NCBI RefSeq assembly: GCF_024323335.1
Contig: NC_066583.1
Coordinates: forward strand, 411,506,031 to 411,570,030
Origin: Lathyrus oleraceus
Lineage: Eukaryota; Streptophyta; Magnoliopsida; Fabales; Fabaceae
Length of the DNA: 64,000 nt
Direction of reading: 5' to 3'
The notes below the pieces were generated by a model. The model saw only the letters and a program-made list of their open reading frames with translations, had not been told where the DNA came from and made no database searches. Of the stretch, positions 46,846 through 58,328 are shown piece by piece; positions within the stretch are counted from its first letter, which is position 1, and each line of letters begins with the position of its first letter. The translations under genes and the position numbers were made by a program.

Positions 46846-48400
46846 AATAGACCCGCTGGACAGTAAAAAGAGTAGTCCAGGCAAAAATGGGCATCCCGAC
46901 GAACCAAGAAAATGAAAAGGTTCGGGCAAAAATTAGGGACAAAAATAAAAAAAAGATTGTACACCCGGTAAGTTGAAAACCTGAAAAGGCAACTTAGGCA
47001 AAAATGGGTATCCCGGTGGATTGAAAACCCGAAAAGGGCGATCCAGGCAAAAGTTAGGGATTAAGCGAATGACTGCGTTCTGAGTAGTTCTGAATCTCAT
47101 CTCGTGCCAAGGACTGGAAATTTTTGAAGGATAGGAAACAATCCAATCACTCTTTCAGAAAGCTGATCATCTGGAGGATCTTGAAGACGGGCAAGTCATA
47201 GCAGAATTGGAACCCAATAGAAATCCATTTCACATTGCCATTAGATTAATTTCTGTTTTTATCTATTGTGCGATTACCTCTTTCTAGGGATTGCTTCCTA
47301 ATGTAAATGCCTATTCAGAGGCCATTCAATCAATAAAATCATGTTATTCAGTATATCTCTGTTTTCATTTTCATTTTACTGTTTTGTTTGCAAAAATGAC
47401 GTTCGAATTTTTGATAAACATTGCATCATGACACATAAGGGCTTTACAGGTACATGCTTAATAAACATTTAAAATTGCTGTAAATTTTAAGTGCTTTGGA
47501 TCGTCTATTCAGAACAGATACCCTCGGGGCATTTCCTTAAAATCCCCTACAGATGATCGTGAATATCTTCCCCAGTGAAGTCACCAACAGACAAATTCGG
47601 TGTCTTATCCCTGCAGAGCTGATCAGAGCATTGGATTCTTCAATCCCCAGCAGTTTCTCACCACTGTACTTCCCCAAGCGGTTGTTTCAGGACATACACT
47701 CCCTAGTAGAGTTGACAGTGCCAGACTACATATCCCCAACGGGGTTGACAGTGCCAGACTTTATCTTCCCAGCAGAAGTGGCTGCTCCTTAGAGTTCGAT
47801 GCCAGATCGATAATCCCAATGCCAGATTCATGGTTTCTTTCCTTGAAGCAGAACCTCGATACCGTATCAATGTTTGCTCCCCCTGCTGAGTCATCTCTCG
47901 CAAATCGTGGTTGCCAGAACCATTGTAGCTTTCCTCAGCAGCAGGCTTCCAATGCCATTCTTTCCCCGATCAGAGTCTCGGTATGGCCAGAACACCGCAT
48001 GGCTAGTCATCTCCCCACAGAGTTCTTTGCGCTGTGCATCTCCAACAGCCTGGCCAGAGCCCAGAGGATGATAATCATTTCCCCAGCAGATCCCCTTGCC
48101 TCGGCTTGGCATTCTACCCAGCATTTCGCATCCCTGCATGTAGAATCATATTGCATTGCATCCTTCCAAATCGCGTAGCATTTCCATTTTCATGGAGCAT
48201 TACGCCATTGAAAAATTCAAACATACGCATGTAAGCATAAAACATTCTCGGTATCCCAAGTGATAAGCTAGAAGTTGTTTCCAGTACTCAGACTGAAGAT
48301 TGTTCATGACTTACCTTTGTTATCCCCAGCAAGTGTCATTGGCCCATGCGCCGCCTCTATTATCATTCCCTATTTCTGCCAATGCTGACAGGCATGAAGT
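46846..48400 (+). other. 3' UTR of F1, part before the minisatellite
   Basis: It starts with the hairpin array (46856-47044). 47560-48130 contains irregular repeats with CCCCAGCAG/CCCCAACGG and TGCCAGA motifs, including a direct repeat of TTGACAGTGCCAGACT (47710, 47745). Open frames of up to 192 codons here lack any recognisable domain and I do not call them. Confidence 0.7.
46856..47044 (+). promoter_or_regulatory. Array of four hairpins after pol, F1
   Basis: 46856-46880 CTGGAC/GTCCAG; 46900-46924 CGAACC/GGTTCG; 46970-46995 AAGTTG/CAACTT; 47018-47044 GGATTG/CGATCC. Each is followed by GGCAAAAAT or AGGCAAAA, and the loops are A-rich, with inner pairs CCTGAAAAGG and CCCGAAAAGGG in the last two. 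The stems differ but all are 6 bp and self-complementary. Confidence 0.75.
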
Positions 48401-48960
48401 TTTCCGGTATCCAGACCGAAGTGGCATTCAGGCCAGTTTTCCGGTATCCAGACCGAAGTGGCATTCAGGCCAGTGTTCCGATGTTCAGATCGAAGAAGTT
48501 TCCGACGTTCAGGTCGATGCAACTTGTGGCATTCAGGCCAGTTTTTCCGGTATCCAGACCGAAGTGGCATTCAGGCCAGTTTTACCGGTATCCAGACCAA
48601 AGTGGCGTTCAGGCCAGTTTTCCCGGTATCCAGACCGAAGTGGCATTCAGGCCAATTTTCCGGTATCCAGACCGAAGTGGCATTCAGGCCAGTTTTCGGT
48701 ATCTAGACCGAAGTGGCATTCAGGCCAGTGTTCCGATGTTCAGATCGAAGAAGTTTCCGACGTTCAGGTCGATGCAACTTGTGGCATTCAGGCCAGTTTT
48801 CCGGTATTCAAATCAAAGTGGCATTCAGGCCAATTTTCCGATATTCAGATCGAAGTGGCATTCAGGCCAATTTTCCGATGTTCAGATCGAAGAAGTTTCC
48901 GACGTTCAGGTCGATGCGACTTGTGGCATTCAGGCCCATTTTCCGATGTTCAGATCGAAA
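48401..48960 (+). repeat. 3' UTR minisatellite of F1 (37-bp and 68-bp units)
   Basis: Unit a (~37 bp) contains CCGGTATCCAGACCGAAGTG then GCATTCAGGCCAG; unit b (~68 bp) contains CCGATGTTCAGATCGAAG, TTTCCGACGTTCAGGTCGAT and the same ending. About a dozen units follow the order a a b a a a a a b a a b. The 37-bp length shifts frame at each unit, which creates long overlapping open frames that are not genes. Confidence 0.9.
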
Positions 48961-49243
48961 TCCTTTCCAGTATTCAGACTGATGAGCAGCATTCAAGCCA
49001 TGGTTATTTCTGTGTTACCATTTATTTTGGTATCCAGTTTAACATTCTTTTTCGATATTCAAACTGACTCTCACCGTACCAGACGAATTCTTCTTTCAAG
49101 ACCACCTCTTTGCTGATTCTGACAGACATTGTTACTTCACTTCACTTCAGTGCAAATTTTTGGGCTTTTATTGTATTCAATCCCTTGATACCTCGAAAGT
49201 ACGAAAGCAACTGCCATCTTTTTTTCGGGTCTCCAGTTGATTG
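48961..49243 (+). other. 3' UTR of F1 after the minisatellite
   Basis: Under 300 bases; degenerate TATCCAG/TATTCAGACTGA remnants of the minisatellite, then unique sequence to the PPT. Nothing else is seen. Confidence 0.6.
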
Positions 49244-49255
49244 AATAGGGGCAGC
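49244..49255 (+). promoter_or_regulatory. Polypurine tract of F1
   Basis: AATAGGGGCAGC directly before LTR2. Confidence 0.8.
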
Positions 49256-50939
49256 TGTAATACCCCAAAATTTACCCTTCATTTTTCCTGAAAAAAAAAA
49301 AAAAAAAAAAAAAAAAAACGAAAAAAAAAACGAAAAAAAAAAAATATAATTTAATTAATTAATTAATTAATTAAATAAATAAATAAAATAAATAAATAAA
49401 ATATAACAAATTATTTTGGACTTGGGTCTCCCTCATTTGAGCCCATTACCCACGAAAATCAGTCTATAAATACTGAAGTTTCAGTAGAGGAAAAGACACT
49501 TGGAATTACACTTGGAGTTACACTTGGAGTGACACTTGGAGATACACTTGGAGTTACACTTGGAGTTACACTGGGAGACTCACTGGAGAAAGAAGGAAGA
49601 GAAGCAAAACCCTGAGGAAAAGATAGTGAGAGAAAAGCCAACAGAGTTCAGAGCAACCTCCAAACCCTGAAAGGAACTCAACTTGTAAACCTCACGGGCG
49701 CAACTCAATCAAGCTCTCCAATCAGGTTTGCCCTATATCCATCATCTTTATGCCTTTTATTTGAATGCTCTAAATGTATGAGGTATTATGGGTGAATTTG
49801 ATACCTTTTTGTGAGCCTTTTGTGAATTTTGATGGAATTATTCATGTGGTTACATTTTGATTTAGGGGCAACTCTGGGTTACCCTATTTTGTTTATTCTA
49901 ACCTGTCTTGTGTTTCCATGGCATTGTTTTCTCTTGATTTCATCCTACTACTCTAACCCTTTGTCGAGTTTTGTGAGGGCTCACATGGCTTTCGCAGAGA
50001 CACTCGCGTGGTTTCCCACTTTATTTGTGGGATAACCCCTGGAGTTTTATTCTAATTATTCGTGTTGACTGATTTCCTTTGACGGTCCAGCTGGAGACAT
50101 TTCAGGGTTTCTTGCCCCTTTAACTGCTATAGCTTCGGATCTTTATCCGTGTGGTAATTTTTTCCCTTTCTCATACTTTATCGCTTTCTTAGCTGGAAGA
50201 CCTCGATAGGAGGCAATGTTTGAGCCCCTTGGTGGCATTTTACTTTAAGATACATGTTTTGTGTTTTGTATTCATATCCCTGCAGGTAGCGCGGTTCCTT
50301 CGTCAAGGACTGCCTTTTTGCCCTCGAGCATCCCAAACCCTAAAACCCAAAGCAACACGTTTACTCCTTCTACTACAGGCGAGTAAGTCTCCAAAGGTCG
50401 AGCATCCGGTAGATTGCGTAGTAACGTTGTTCGTCCAAAACCCAATCCATAACCCCGTAGTTAGCCGAACTACGGCTTGCTCTGATTCTCATTCCAGATG
50501 AGATACGTAGGCATAAGACGCGATGTCTTAGCGAGCACACATCCCCCCAACTCATAGGTCAGCCGAGCTACGAAGACTCTGATTCTCATATTCAGATGAG
50601 ATACGTATGCAGTGGATGCGACATCCGCGCGAGTCATTTCTCTTAACCTTTTTAGTAAATAAACACGTTAGGTAAACCCACACCCTTTAGACAAAAACTA
50701 CAAAAGTGGATCCCGTAGAGTACTATGGATGCGTAGGGGTGCTAATACCTTCCCTTCGCATAAACGACTCCCGAACCCAAGATTTGGTTGCGAGACCTCG
50801 TCTTGTCCTTTCCTTTTTCAGGTTTACTTCGAGCGTTTCCTTTCCCTCCTTTGGGATGAATAACGCACGGTGGCGACTCTTCTGTCATTCTCTTTCGCCG
50901 GTTGTTTTTTTCGCACACTGTATTTTTCAGGTTGCGACA
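49256..50939 (+). repeat. F LTR2, middle LTR (1684 bp), shared by F1 and F2
   Basis: It is the 3' LTR of F1 and the 5' LTR of F2. Left-hand sites agree with LTR3 (TTTCAGTAGAGG, AACAGAGTTC, ATGCCTTTT). Right-hand sites agree with LTR1 (GCGTAGTAACG, ACACCCTTTAG, CTTCGCATAA, GAGACCTCG, AACGCACGG). It lacks LTR3's 268-bp deletion. A/T tract ~49291-49406, TATA 49465, 12-bp repeats 49496-49579, intron-like 49726-50285. Confidence 0.92.
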
Positions 50940-50941
50940 GC

Positions 50942-50959
50942 TGGCGACTCTGCTGGGGA
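50942..50959 (+). promoter_or_regulatory. Primer-binding site of F2
   Basis: Identical to that of F1, two bases after LTR2. Confidence 0.88.
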
Positions 50960-52041
50960 CTTTAAGAAGTTGACCTCTTGCTGGTCCATCTTCCCTAAGC
51001 GAGTCCCTCCTAGCTTTTGTAGTTTGTTTGTTTATTGGGTGTTCATGCTTTTGTACAGTTATTTATTTACCTGCTTTACCTTATTACATTGTGTACATAT
51101 CATTGTTGTATCTGTTTCTGTTGGCTGGCTGCTTGTTGATCTTTGTGAGATGAGTTCTATACCCGAACTCGAGTGCACTTAAGATAGGAGAATGGCATAG
51201 TCTTGTCAACTTGTGTGGAGTATTCCTTAGCGAGTTGACTTGCAAGCCCATTCACTTGGTGGAGGTCATGTTGAGATCAATAATGTCACATAAGTAAGTT
51301 GTGGTTAGACATTACTTGTTCCAATATAGACCTAAGAAGCCAAGGACCTTAGTTTACCTAACCCATCTTGGCCTATTCGTAGGACGTAGTGCGAAAGTCG
51401 TTCAAATGTAAGATTTGATACGATTGTTATGCGATACTACACTCATAAGAGTCTCTCTTGAGAATATTGTTGGAATACGAGTAGTCGTTCCTCTAATAAT
51501 ATCCGAAAGATGGGATTATGACTATGGGAACCTTTTTGTAGAACATGTTTGGCAGGTTTAAACCTTAGTACACTCCTTTTGGGTGGTTCTTAACCTAAAC
51601 TCCATGCTCGTGACTTGCGACAAACCCTTGATTCATGGTTGATCCGACCAGGTATCCTTAATATCAATGAAACTCGGGTGTTGATAAGGTGTAAACCATA
51701 ATCCGCCAAAATGGGTGGTTGATATTAAGGATAACATGATCCATCCCATGACCTTTGTTTGGTGTGCTCTTAATTTCTCTCCAGACAGTGCAACCTGACA
51801 GATGTTCAAGCAGATATAGCAATCCTGATTGACATACCACTGCATTGCATTCACATCATCACATCATTTGCATTCATATCATTTAACACATGTTTATCCT
51901 TTTCAAGGGGGTTTAAATCTTCTTCTTGATTCTAGTCGGGGTTTTCTTCTTACGCTGTTTATCAAATGTGAGACTGGAATCAAGGGGGTAGAATACCTTT
52001 GGAATGGATAAACATGTCATTGCATTTGCATATTCATTAGC
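50960..52041 (+). other. 5' leader of F2
   Basis: As in F1 with a handful of base changes. The 15-bp inverted repeat is at 51653-51667 and 51719-51733. Confidence 0.8.
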
Positions 52042-53055
52042 ATGTCTTGCATAACAGGTACTGCCGCAGGGGTGACCATTCCAGCTACAGCACCACTACA
52101 ACAACAACAATCACAACGTCAACCAGCTCAGTATCAACAGCAGCAACAACCGGGTAACAAACCCGCTTATCAACAGAGGCAAAGGATGATGGACCGGCGT
52201 TTCGACACCCTTCCAATGTCGTACGCTCAGATGCTTTCTAGTCTTCAACAACTACAGCTTGTGCAACTGCGCACTCTGGCTCCTCCTGTTGGTAGACTTC
52301 CGGTGGGTTACGACGCCAACGCTAGGTGTAGCTTCCACTCTGGGGCACCCGGCCACAATATTGAGAACTGCAAAGCTTTTAAGCACGTAGTTCAGGATCT
52401 CATAGATTCAAAGGCCATCGACCTTGCACCAGCTCCGAATGTCGTCAACAATCCCATGCCCCAGCATGGTGGTGCGAACGTTAATTTGGTAGAGGGAGAA
52501 GCCAAGTCCATTAAGGATGTGTTGAAGTTGAAGACTCCATTGTTGGATATCAAAGGATGCTTGCTGAAGGCCGATGTCTTCCCCGGTTGTGGGAAGGGTT
52601 GTTTGGATTGTGCTACTCAGGGCGGAGGTTGTTTGAAGCTACAGCAGGGTATCCAGGCCTTGCTCGACAAAGGTATCCTCCAGGTTGAAGATTTGTCTGT
52701 CCAAGAGTCTGTGGAAGAGGTTAAAGCGGGTGCCTCTATCTCATCCTTTAAGCAGGCACGGGCCGTGGTGGATTCAGGTGTTGCTCCCGGTTGGAGGCGT
52801 CTGTTGGAATTACCAGTGAAAGAAGATAAGTTCGGGATTGGATATCAGCCAGCTTTGACTTCTACAACACTTCAGGGGCCAATCACTTTCTCCAATGCTG
52901 GCATCATTCAGTATGGTCAAGTCTCTGCAGTCGACGAAGAAGATGGGGATAGTGATTGTGACATTGACAACTGGGTGCGTCCGAGGATCCCGGGTGAAGT
53001 TCTCAACAATTGGTCTTCTGAGGAGATTATCCAAGTCACTCTTCTTGAAGAGTAA
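52042..53055 (+). CDS. gag: gag remnant of F2, no capsid and no protease
   Basis: 337 codons, the same junctions as F1, and therefore the same deletion history. Two amino-acid differences were seen (Leu to Phe in the DVLP stretch; Ser to Asn in FSSAG). The zinc-knuckle-like motif and Cys cluster are unchanged. It ends with GAG/TAA at the intron donor. Confidence 0.8.
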   Translation: MSCITGTAAGVTIPATAPLQQQQSQRQPAQYQQQQQPGNKPAYQQRQRMMDRRFDTLPMSYAQMLSSLQQLQLVQLRTLAPPVGRLPVGYDANARCSFHSGAPGHNIENCKAFKHVVQDLIDSKAIDLAPAPNVVNNPMPQHGGANVNLVEGEAKSIKDVLKLKTPLLDIKGCLLKADVFPGCGKGCLDCATQGGGCLKLQQGIQALLDKGILQVEDLSVQESVEEVKAGASISSFKQARAVVDSGVAPGWRRLLELPVKEDKFGIGYQPALTSTTLQGPITFSNAGIIQYGQVSAVDEEDGDSDCDIDNWVRPRIPGEVLNNWSSEEIIQVTLLEE

Positions 53056-53299
53056 TTTTCTTTGTTTATTCATGCATATCCAAGTCTTACGTTCCGCCCA
53101 GTGCGTAATGACTCATTGTAGGGCCCACCTATGTGACACTTGCATTTTTTATCATAAATAAAGGACGTCTTTTTGCATTCAAATATTTCGTTCCCTGTCT
53201 TTCTATTTTTGCAGTTTTTCAAAATAAAAAAAATGGCAATGTTTTATTTAGTTTTCACTTCTTGTTCACACTCATAAGCACATACCATCACTCATGCAG
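53052..53299 (+). other. Intron of F2 (248 bp)
   Basis: Same donor and acceptor as F1; one T shorter in a T-run (CATTTTTTATC). Phase 2 is kept. Confidence 0.75.
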
Positions 53300-56200
53300 A
53301 TGCACAACACCGGATCCTATTGATAACGGTTCTGCTATGGCTCGCTTCGACTTTGAAAATCCAATCTTTCAAGCTGAAGAAGAGGGTGATGAAGACTGTG
53401 AACTCCCTAAAGAACTTACCAGTTTATTAAAACAGGAAGAAAGGGTCATTCAACCGTATCAAGAGTCTGTTGAAGTGATTAATCTCGGCACCGAGGACGC
53501 CAAGAGAGAAATCAAGATAGGGGCTGCTTTGGGAGATGATGTGAAGAAAGGGCTGATTGAATTGCTGCAAGAATACGTTGACATCTTCGCCTGGTCTTAT
53601 CAGGACATGCCTGGGCTGGACACAGACATCGTGGTACACCGCTTGCCTCTCAAAGAAGGTTGTCCTCCAGTCAAGCAGAAGCTCAGAAGAACAAGACCAG
53701 AGATGGCTGTCAAGATAAAGGAAGAAGTGCAAAAGCAGTTGGATGCAGGGTTTCTAGCAGTCACCAATTATCCGCCATGGGTTGCGAACATCGTCCCAGT
53801 ACCTAAGAAGGACGGAAAGGTACGGATGTGTGTCGACTATCGGGATCTGAACAGAGCTAGCCCTAAAGATGATTTCCCATTACCTCACATCGACGTTTTG
53901 GTGGATAATACAGCTCAGTTCTCGGGATTCTCCTTCATGGATGGCTTTTCTGGCTATAACCAAATCAAGATGGCACCAGAGGACATGGAAAAGACAACTT
54001 TCATAACCCCATGGGGCACTTTCTGCTACAAGGTGATGCCGTTTGGTCTGAAAAATGCTGGAGCAACATATCAACGAGCTATGGTAACTCTGTTCCATGA
54101 TATGATTCATCATGAAATCGAGGTTTATGTTGATGATATGATTGCCAAATCTCAGACAGAAGAAGAACATTTGTTGAATTTGCAGAAACTGTTTGAGCGT
54201 TTGAGGAAATTCAAACTGAGACTTAACCCGAACAAGTGCACTTTCGGGGTGAGATCGGGAAAATTGCTGGGTTTTATTGTTAGCGGAAAAGGGATTGAGG
54301 TGGATCCTGACAAAGTGAAAGCAATACAGGAAATGTCTGAGCCAAGAACAGAGAAGCAAGTCCGTAGTTTCTTAGGGAGGTTGAACTACATTGCAAGGTT
54401 CATCTCTCACCTAACAACCACGTGTGAGCCAATTTTCAAATTGCTGAGGAAGGATCAGGCTATCAGGTGGAATGAAGATTGTCAAAGGGCTTTCGAGAAG
54501 ATAAAAGAGTATCTACAGAAACCTCCGATCCTTATACCTCCAGTTCCTGGGAGACCTCTGATAATGTACCTATCAGTGACCGAGAACTCGATGGGGTGTG
54601 TATTGGGACAGCATGACGAGTCTGGTCGAAAAGAGCATGCCATATACTACCTTAGCAAAAAGTTTACCGACTGTGAAGTCAAATATTCGCAGCTTGAGAA
54701 AACTTGCTGTGCTTTGGCCTGGGCTGCTCGCCGACTGAGACAGTATATGTTGAACCATACTACCTTGTTGATTTCTAAGATGGATCCAGTGAAATACATA
54801 TTCGAGAAGCCAGCTCTCACCGGAAGGGTCGCTCGTTGGCAAATGATTTTAACAGAGTATGATATTCAGTACACGTCACAGAAGGCCATCAAAGGGAGTA
54901 TTCTGTCAGACTACCTTGCCGAGCAACCGATTGATGATTATGAGCCAATGAAGTTTGAATTCCCTGATGAAGACATCATGTTCCTCAAGATGAAAGACTG
55001 TGAAGAGCCAGTTGTTGAGGAGGGACCTGATCCAAACGAAAAGTGGACTTTGTTGTTTGATGGGGCTGTCAATGCTAGAGGAAGTGGAATTGGCGCTATT
55101 ATTACTACTCCGAAGGGTGCCCACATGCCTTTCACCGCTCGTTTGACTTTTGAGTGCACAAATAATGAAGCTGAGTACGAGGCCTGTATCTTGGGTATTG
55201 AGCAAGCCATTGATCTGAGAATCAAGACTCTGGACATCTTCGGAGATTCAGCTCTGGTGATCAATCAAGTGAATGGTGATTGGAATACTCTCCAGCCCAC
55301 TCTGGTCCCCTACAGAGATTACACGAGAAGACTTTTGACTTTCTTCACAACGGTAAAATTGTATCATATACCTCGTGATGAGAACCAGATGGCAGACGCA
55401 CTTGCTACTCTATCCTCCATGATCAAGGTAATTCGTTGGAACCATGCTCCCAGGATCGATGTGATGCGCCTTGACAGGGCCGCGTATGTGTTTGCTGCTG
55501 AACTGGTAGTCGATGACAAGCCCTGGTATCACGATATCAAGTGCTTTCTGAAGAATCAAGAGTACCATGCAGGGGCATCCAACAATGACAGAAAGACTTT
55601 GAGAAGATTGGCAGGCAGTTTCTTCTTGAACAAAGACGATGTGCTGTATAAGAGGAACTTCGACATGGTTTTGCTCAGATGCGTGGACAGACACGAGGCG
55701 GACATGTTAATGCAGGAAGTTCATGAAGGTTCCTTCGGTACTCATGCCGGCGGACATGCAATGGCTAAGAAATTGTTGAGAGCGGGTTATTATTGGATGA
55801 CCATGGAATCAGATTGTTTCAAGTATGCTCGGAAGTGTCATAAGTGCCAGATTTATGCTGATAAGGTGCATGTACCGCCGAATCCTCTGAATGTGATGTC
55901 TTCGCCGTGGCCGTTTGCCATGTGGGGCATTGACATGATTGGAAAGATTGAGCCGACTGCTTCCAATGGGCATCGCTTCATCCTTGTTGCCATCGACTAT
56001 TTCACCAAGTGGGTCGAGGCAGCGTCGTTCGCGAATGTCACCAGACATGTGGTTGCCCGTTTCATCAAGAAAGAAATCATTTGTCGCTATGGGATTCCCG
56101 AAAGAATCATTACTGATAATGGTTCTAATCTCAACAACAAAATGATGAAGGAGTTGTGTCAGAACTTCAACATTCAGCATCACAATTCTTCCCCTTACCG

Positions 56201-56843
56201 CCCTAAGATGAACGGCGTTGTTGAGGCGGCAAATAAGAACATAAAGAAGATTGTGCAGAAGATGGTCGTCACGTACAGAGATTGGCATGAGATGCTGCCT
56301 TTCGCCTTGCATGGGTACCGCACTTCAGTACGTACATCGACCGGGGCAACCCCTTACTCCCTTGTGTATGGTATGGAAGCAGTCCTACCTGTTGAAGTGG
56401 AGATTCCTTCCCTAAGAGTCTTGTTGGATATCAAGCTAGACGAAGCTGAATGGATTCGGACAAGGTTCAATGAGTTGAGTCTCATCGAAGAGAAGCGAAT
56501 GGCAGCCATTTGTCATGGGCAGTTGTATCAGAGTCGGATGAAGAGAGCCTTTGATCAGAAAGTGCGTCCTCGTTGTTTCCAAGTCGGAGATTTAGTTTTG
56601 AAAAGGATCCTTCCTCCTCAGACAGATCGCAGGGGTAAGTGGACTCCTAACTATGATGGACCGTATATCGTCACCAAGGTTTTTGATGGTGGGGCTTTAA
56701 TGCTTGCAACTATGGATGGTGAAAACTTCACTTCCCCTGTGAACTCAGACGCAGTTAAAAATACTTCGCATAAAATAGACCCGCTGGACAGTAAAAAGAG
56801 TAGTCCAGGCAAAAATGGGCATCCCGACGAACCAAGAAAATGA
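53300..56843 (+). CDS. pol: pol exon 2 of F2: RT, two RNase H domains, integrase (C-terminal frameshift)
   Basis: Almost identical to F1, with about six amino-acid differences before the end, for example TRLLK to TSLLK, FSVF to FSGF just before the RT FMDGFSGYNQ motif, ARWKM to ARWQM, GDST to GDSA and WHDM to WHEM. YVDD is at 54126-54137. One A is missing from the A-run near 56757 (five A against six in F1). This removes the KKYFA end and adds ~30 residues that read through the first hairpin of the 3' array. The catalytic residues precede this change, so enzyme activity might survive. Confidence 0.9.
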
Positions 56844-56972
56844 AAAGGTTCGGGCAAAAATTAGGGACAAAAATAAAAAAAAGATTGTACACCCGGTAAG
56901 TTGAAAACCTGAAAAGGCAACTTAGGCAAAAATGGGTATCCCGGTGGATTGAAAACCCGAAAAGGGCGATCC
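56784..56972 (+). promoter_or_regulatory. Array of four hairpins after pol, F2
   Basis: 56784-56808, 56828-56852, 56898-56923 and 56946-56972, with stems identical to F1. Because of the frameshift the first two are inside the extended pol frame. Confidence 0.75.
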
Positions 56973-58328
56973 AGGCAAAAGTTAGGGATTAAGCGAATGA
57001 CTGCGTTCTGAGTAGTTCTGAATCTCATCTCGTGCCAATGACTGGAAATTTTTGAAGGATAGGAAACAGTCCAATCACTCTTTCAGAAAGCTGATCATCT
57101 GGAGGATCTTGAAGACGGGCAAGTCATAGCAGAATTGGAACCCAATAGAAATCCATTTCACATTGCCATTAGATTAATTTCTGTTTTTATCTATTGTGCG
57201 ATTACCTCTTTCCAGGGATTGCTTCCTAATGTAAATGCCTATTCAGAGGCCATTCAATCAATAAAATCATGTTATTCAGTATATCTCTGTTTTCATTTTC
57301 ATTTTACTGTTTTGTTTGCAAAAATGACGTTCGAATTTTTGATAAACATTGCATCATGACACATAAGGGCTTTACAGGTACATGCTTAATAAACATTTAA
57401 AATTGCTGTAAATTTTAAGTGCTTTGGATCGTCTATTTAGAACAGATACCCTCGGGGCATTTCCTTAAAATTCCCTACAGATGATCGTGAATATCTTCCC
57501 CAGTGAAGTCACCAACAGACAAATTCGGTGTCTTATCCCTGCAGAGCTGATCAGAGCATTGGATTCTTCAATCCCCAGCAGTTTCTCACCACTGTACTTC
57601 CCCAAGCGGTTGTTTCAGGACATACACTCCCTAGTAGAGTTGACAGTGCCAGACTACATATCCCCAACGGGGTTGACAGTGCCAGACTTTATCTTCCCAG
57701 CAGAAGTGGCTGCTCCTTAGAGTTCGATGCCAGATCGATAATCCCAATGCCAGATCCATGGTTTCTTTCCTTGAAGCAGAACCTCGATACCGTATCAATG
57801 TTTGCTCCCCCTGCTGAGTCATCTCTCGCAAATCGTGGTTGCCAGAACCATTGTAGCTTTCCTCAGCAGCAGGCTTCCAATGCCATTCTTTCCCCGATCA
57901 GAGTCTCGGTATGGCCAGAACACCGCATGGCTAGTCATCTCCCCACAGAGTTCTTTGCGCTGTGCATCTCCAACAGCCTGGCCAGAGCCCAGAGGATGAT
58001 AATCATTTCCCCAGTAGATCCCCTTGCCTCGGCTTGGCATTCTACCCAGCATTTCGCATCCTTGCATGTAGAATCATATTGCATTGCATCCTTCCAAATC
58101 GCGTAGCATTTCCATTTTCATGGAGCATTACGCCATTGAAAAATTCAAACATACGCATGTAAGCATAAAACATTCTCGGTATCCCAAGTGATAAGCTAGA
58201 AGTTGTTTCCAGTACTCAGACTGAAGATTGTTCATGACTTACCTTTGTTATCCCCAGCAAGTGTCATTGGCCCATGCGCCGCCTCTATTATCATTCCCTA
58301 TTTCTGCCAATGCTGACAGGCATGAAGT
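56973..58328 (+). other. 3' UTR of F2, part before the minisatellite
   Basis: Same content as F1 (47045-48400) with scattered substitutions; no gene seen. Confidence 0.7.

Noticed and set aside
47600..48178. 192-codon frame in F 3' UTR, intact in both copies
   Set aside because: The copies are too similar for conservation to be informative; the sequence is repeat-derived (CCCCAGCAG/TGCCAGA motifs) and no counterpart exists in B or C.
48300..49116. Two overlapping ~255-codon open frames in the 3' UTR of F1 (and 58228-59044 in F2)
   Set aside because: They run through the 37/68-bp minisatellite, whose units contain no stop in these frames; both frames are open at once and repeat the same few words. 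No domain and no start context.
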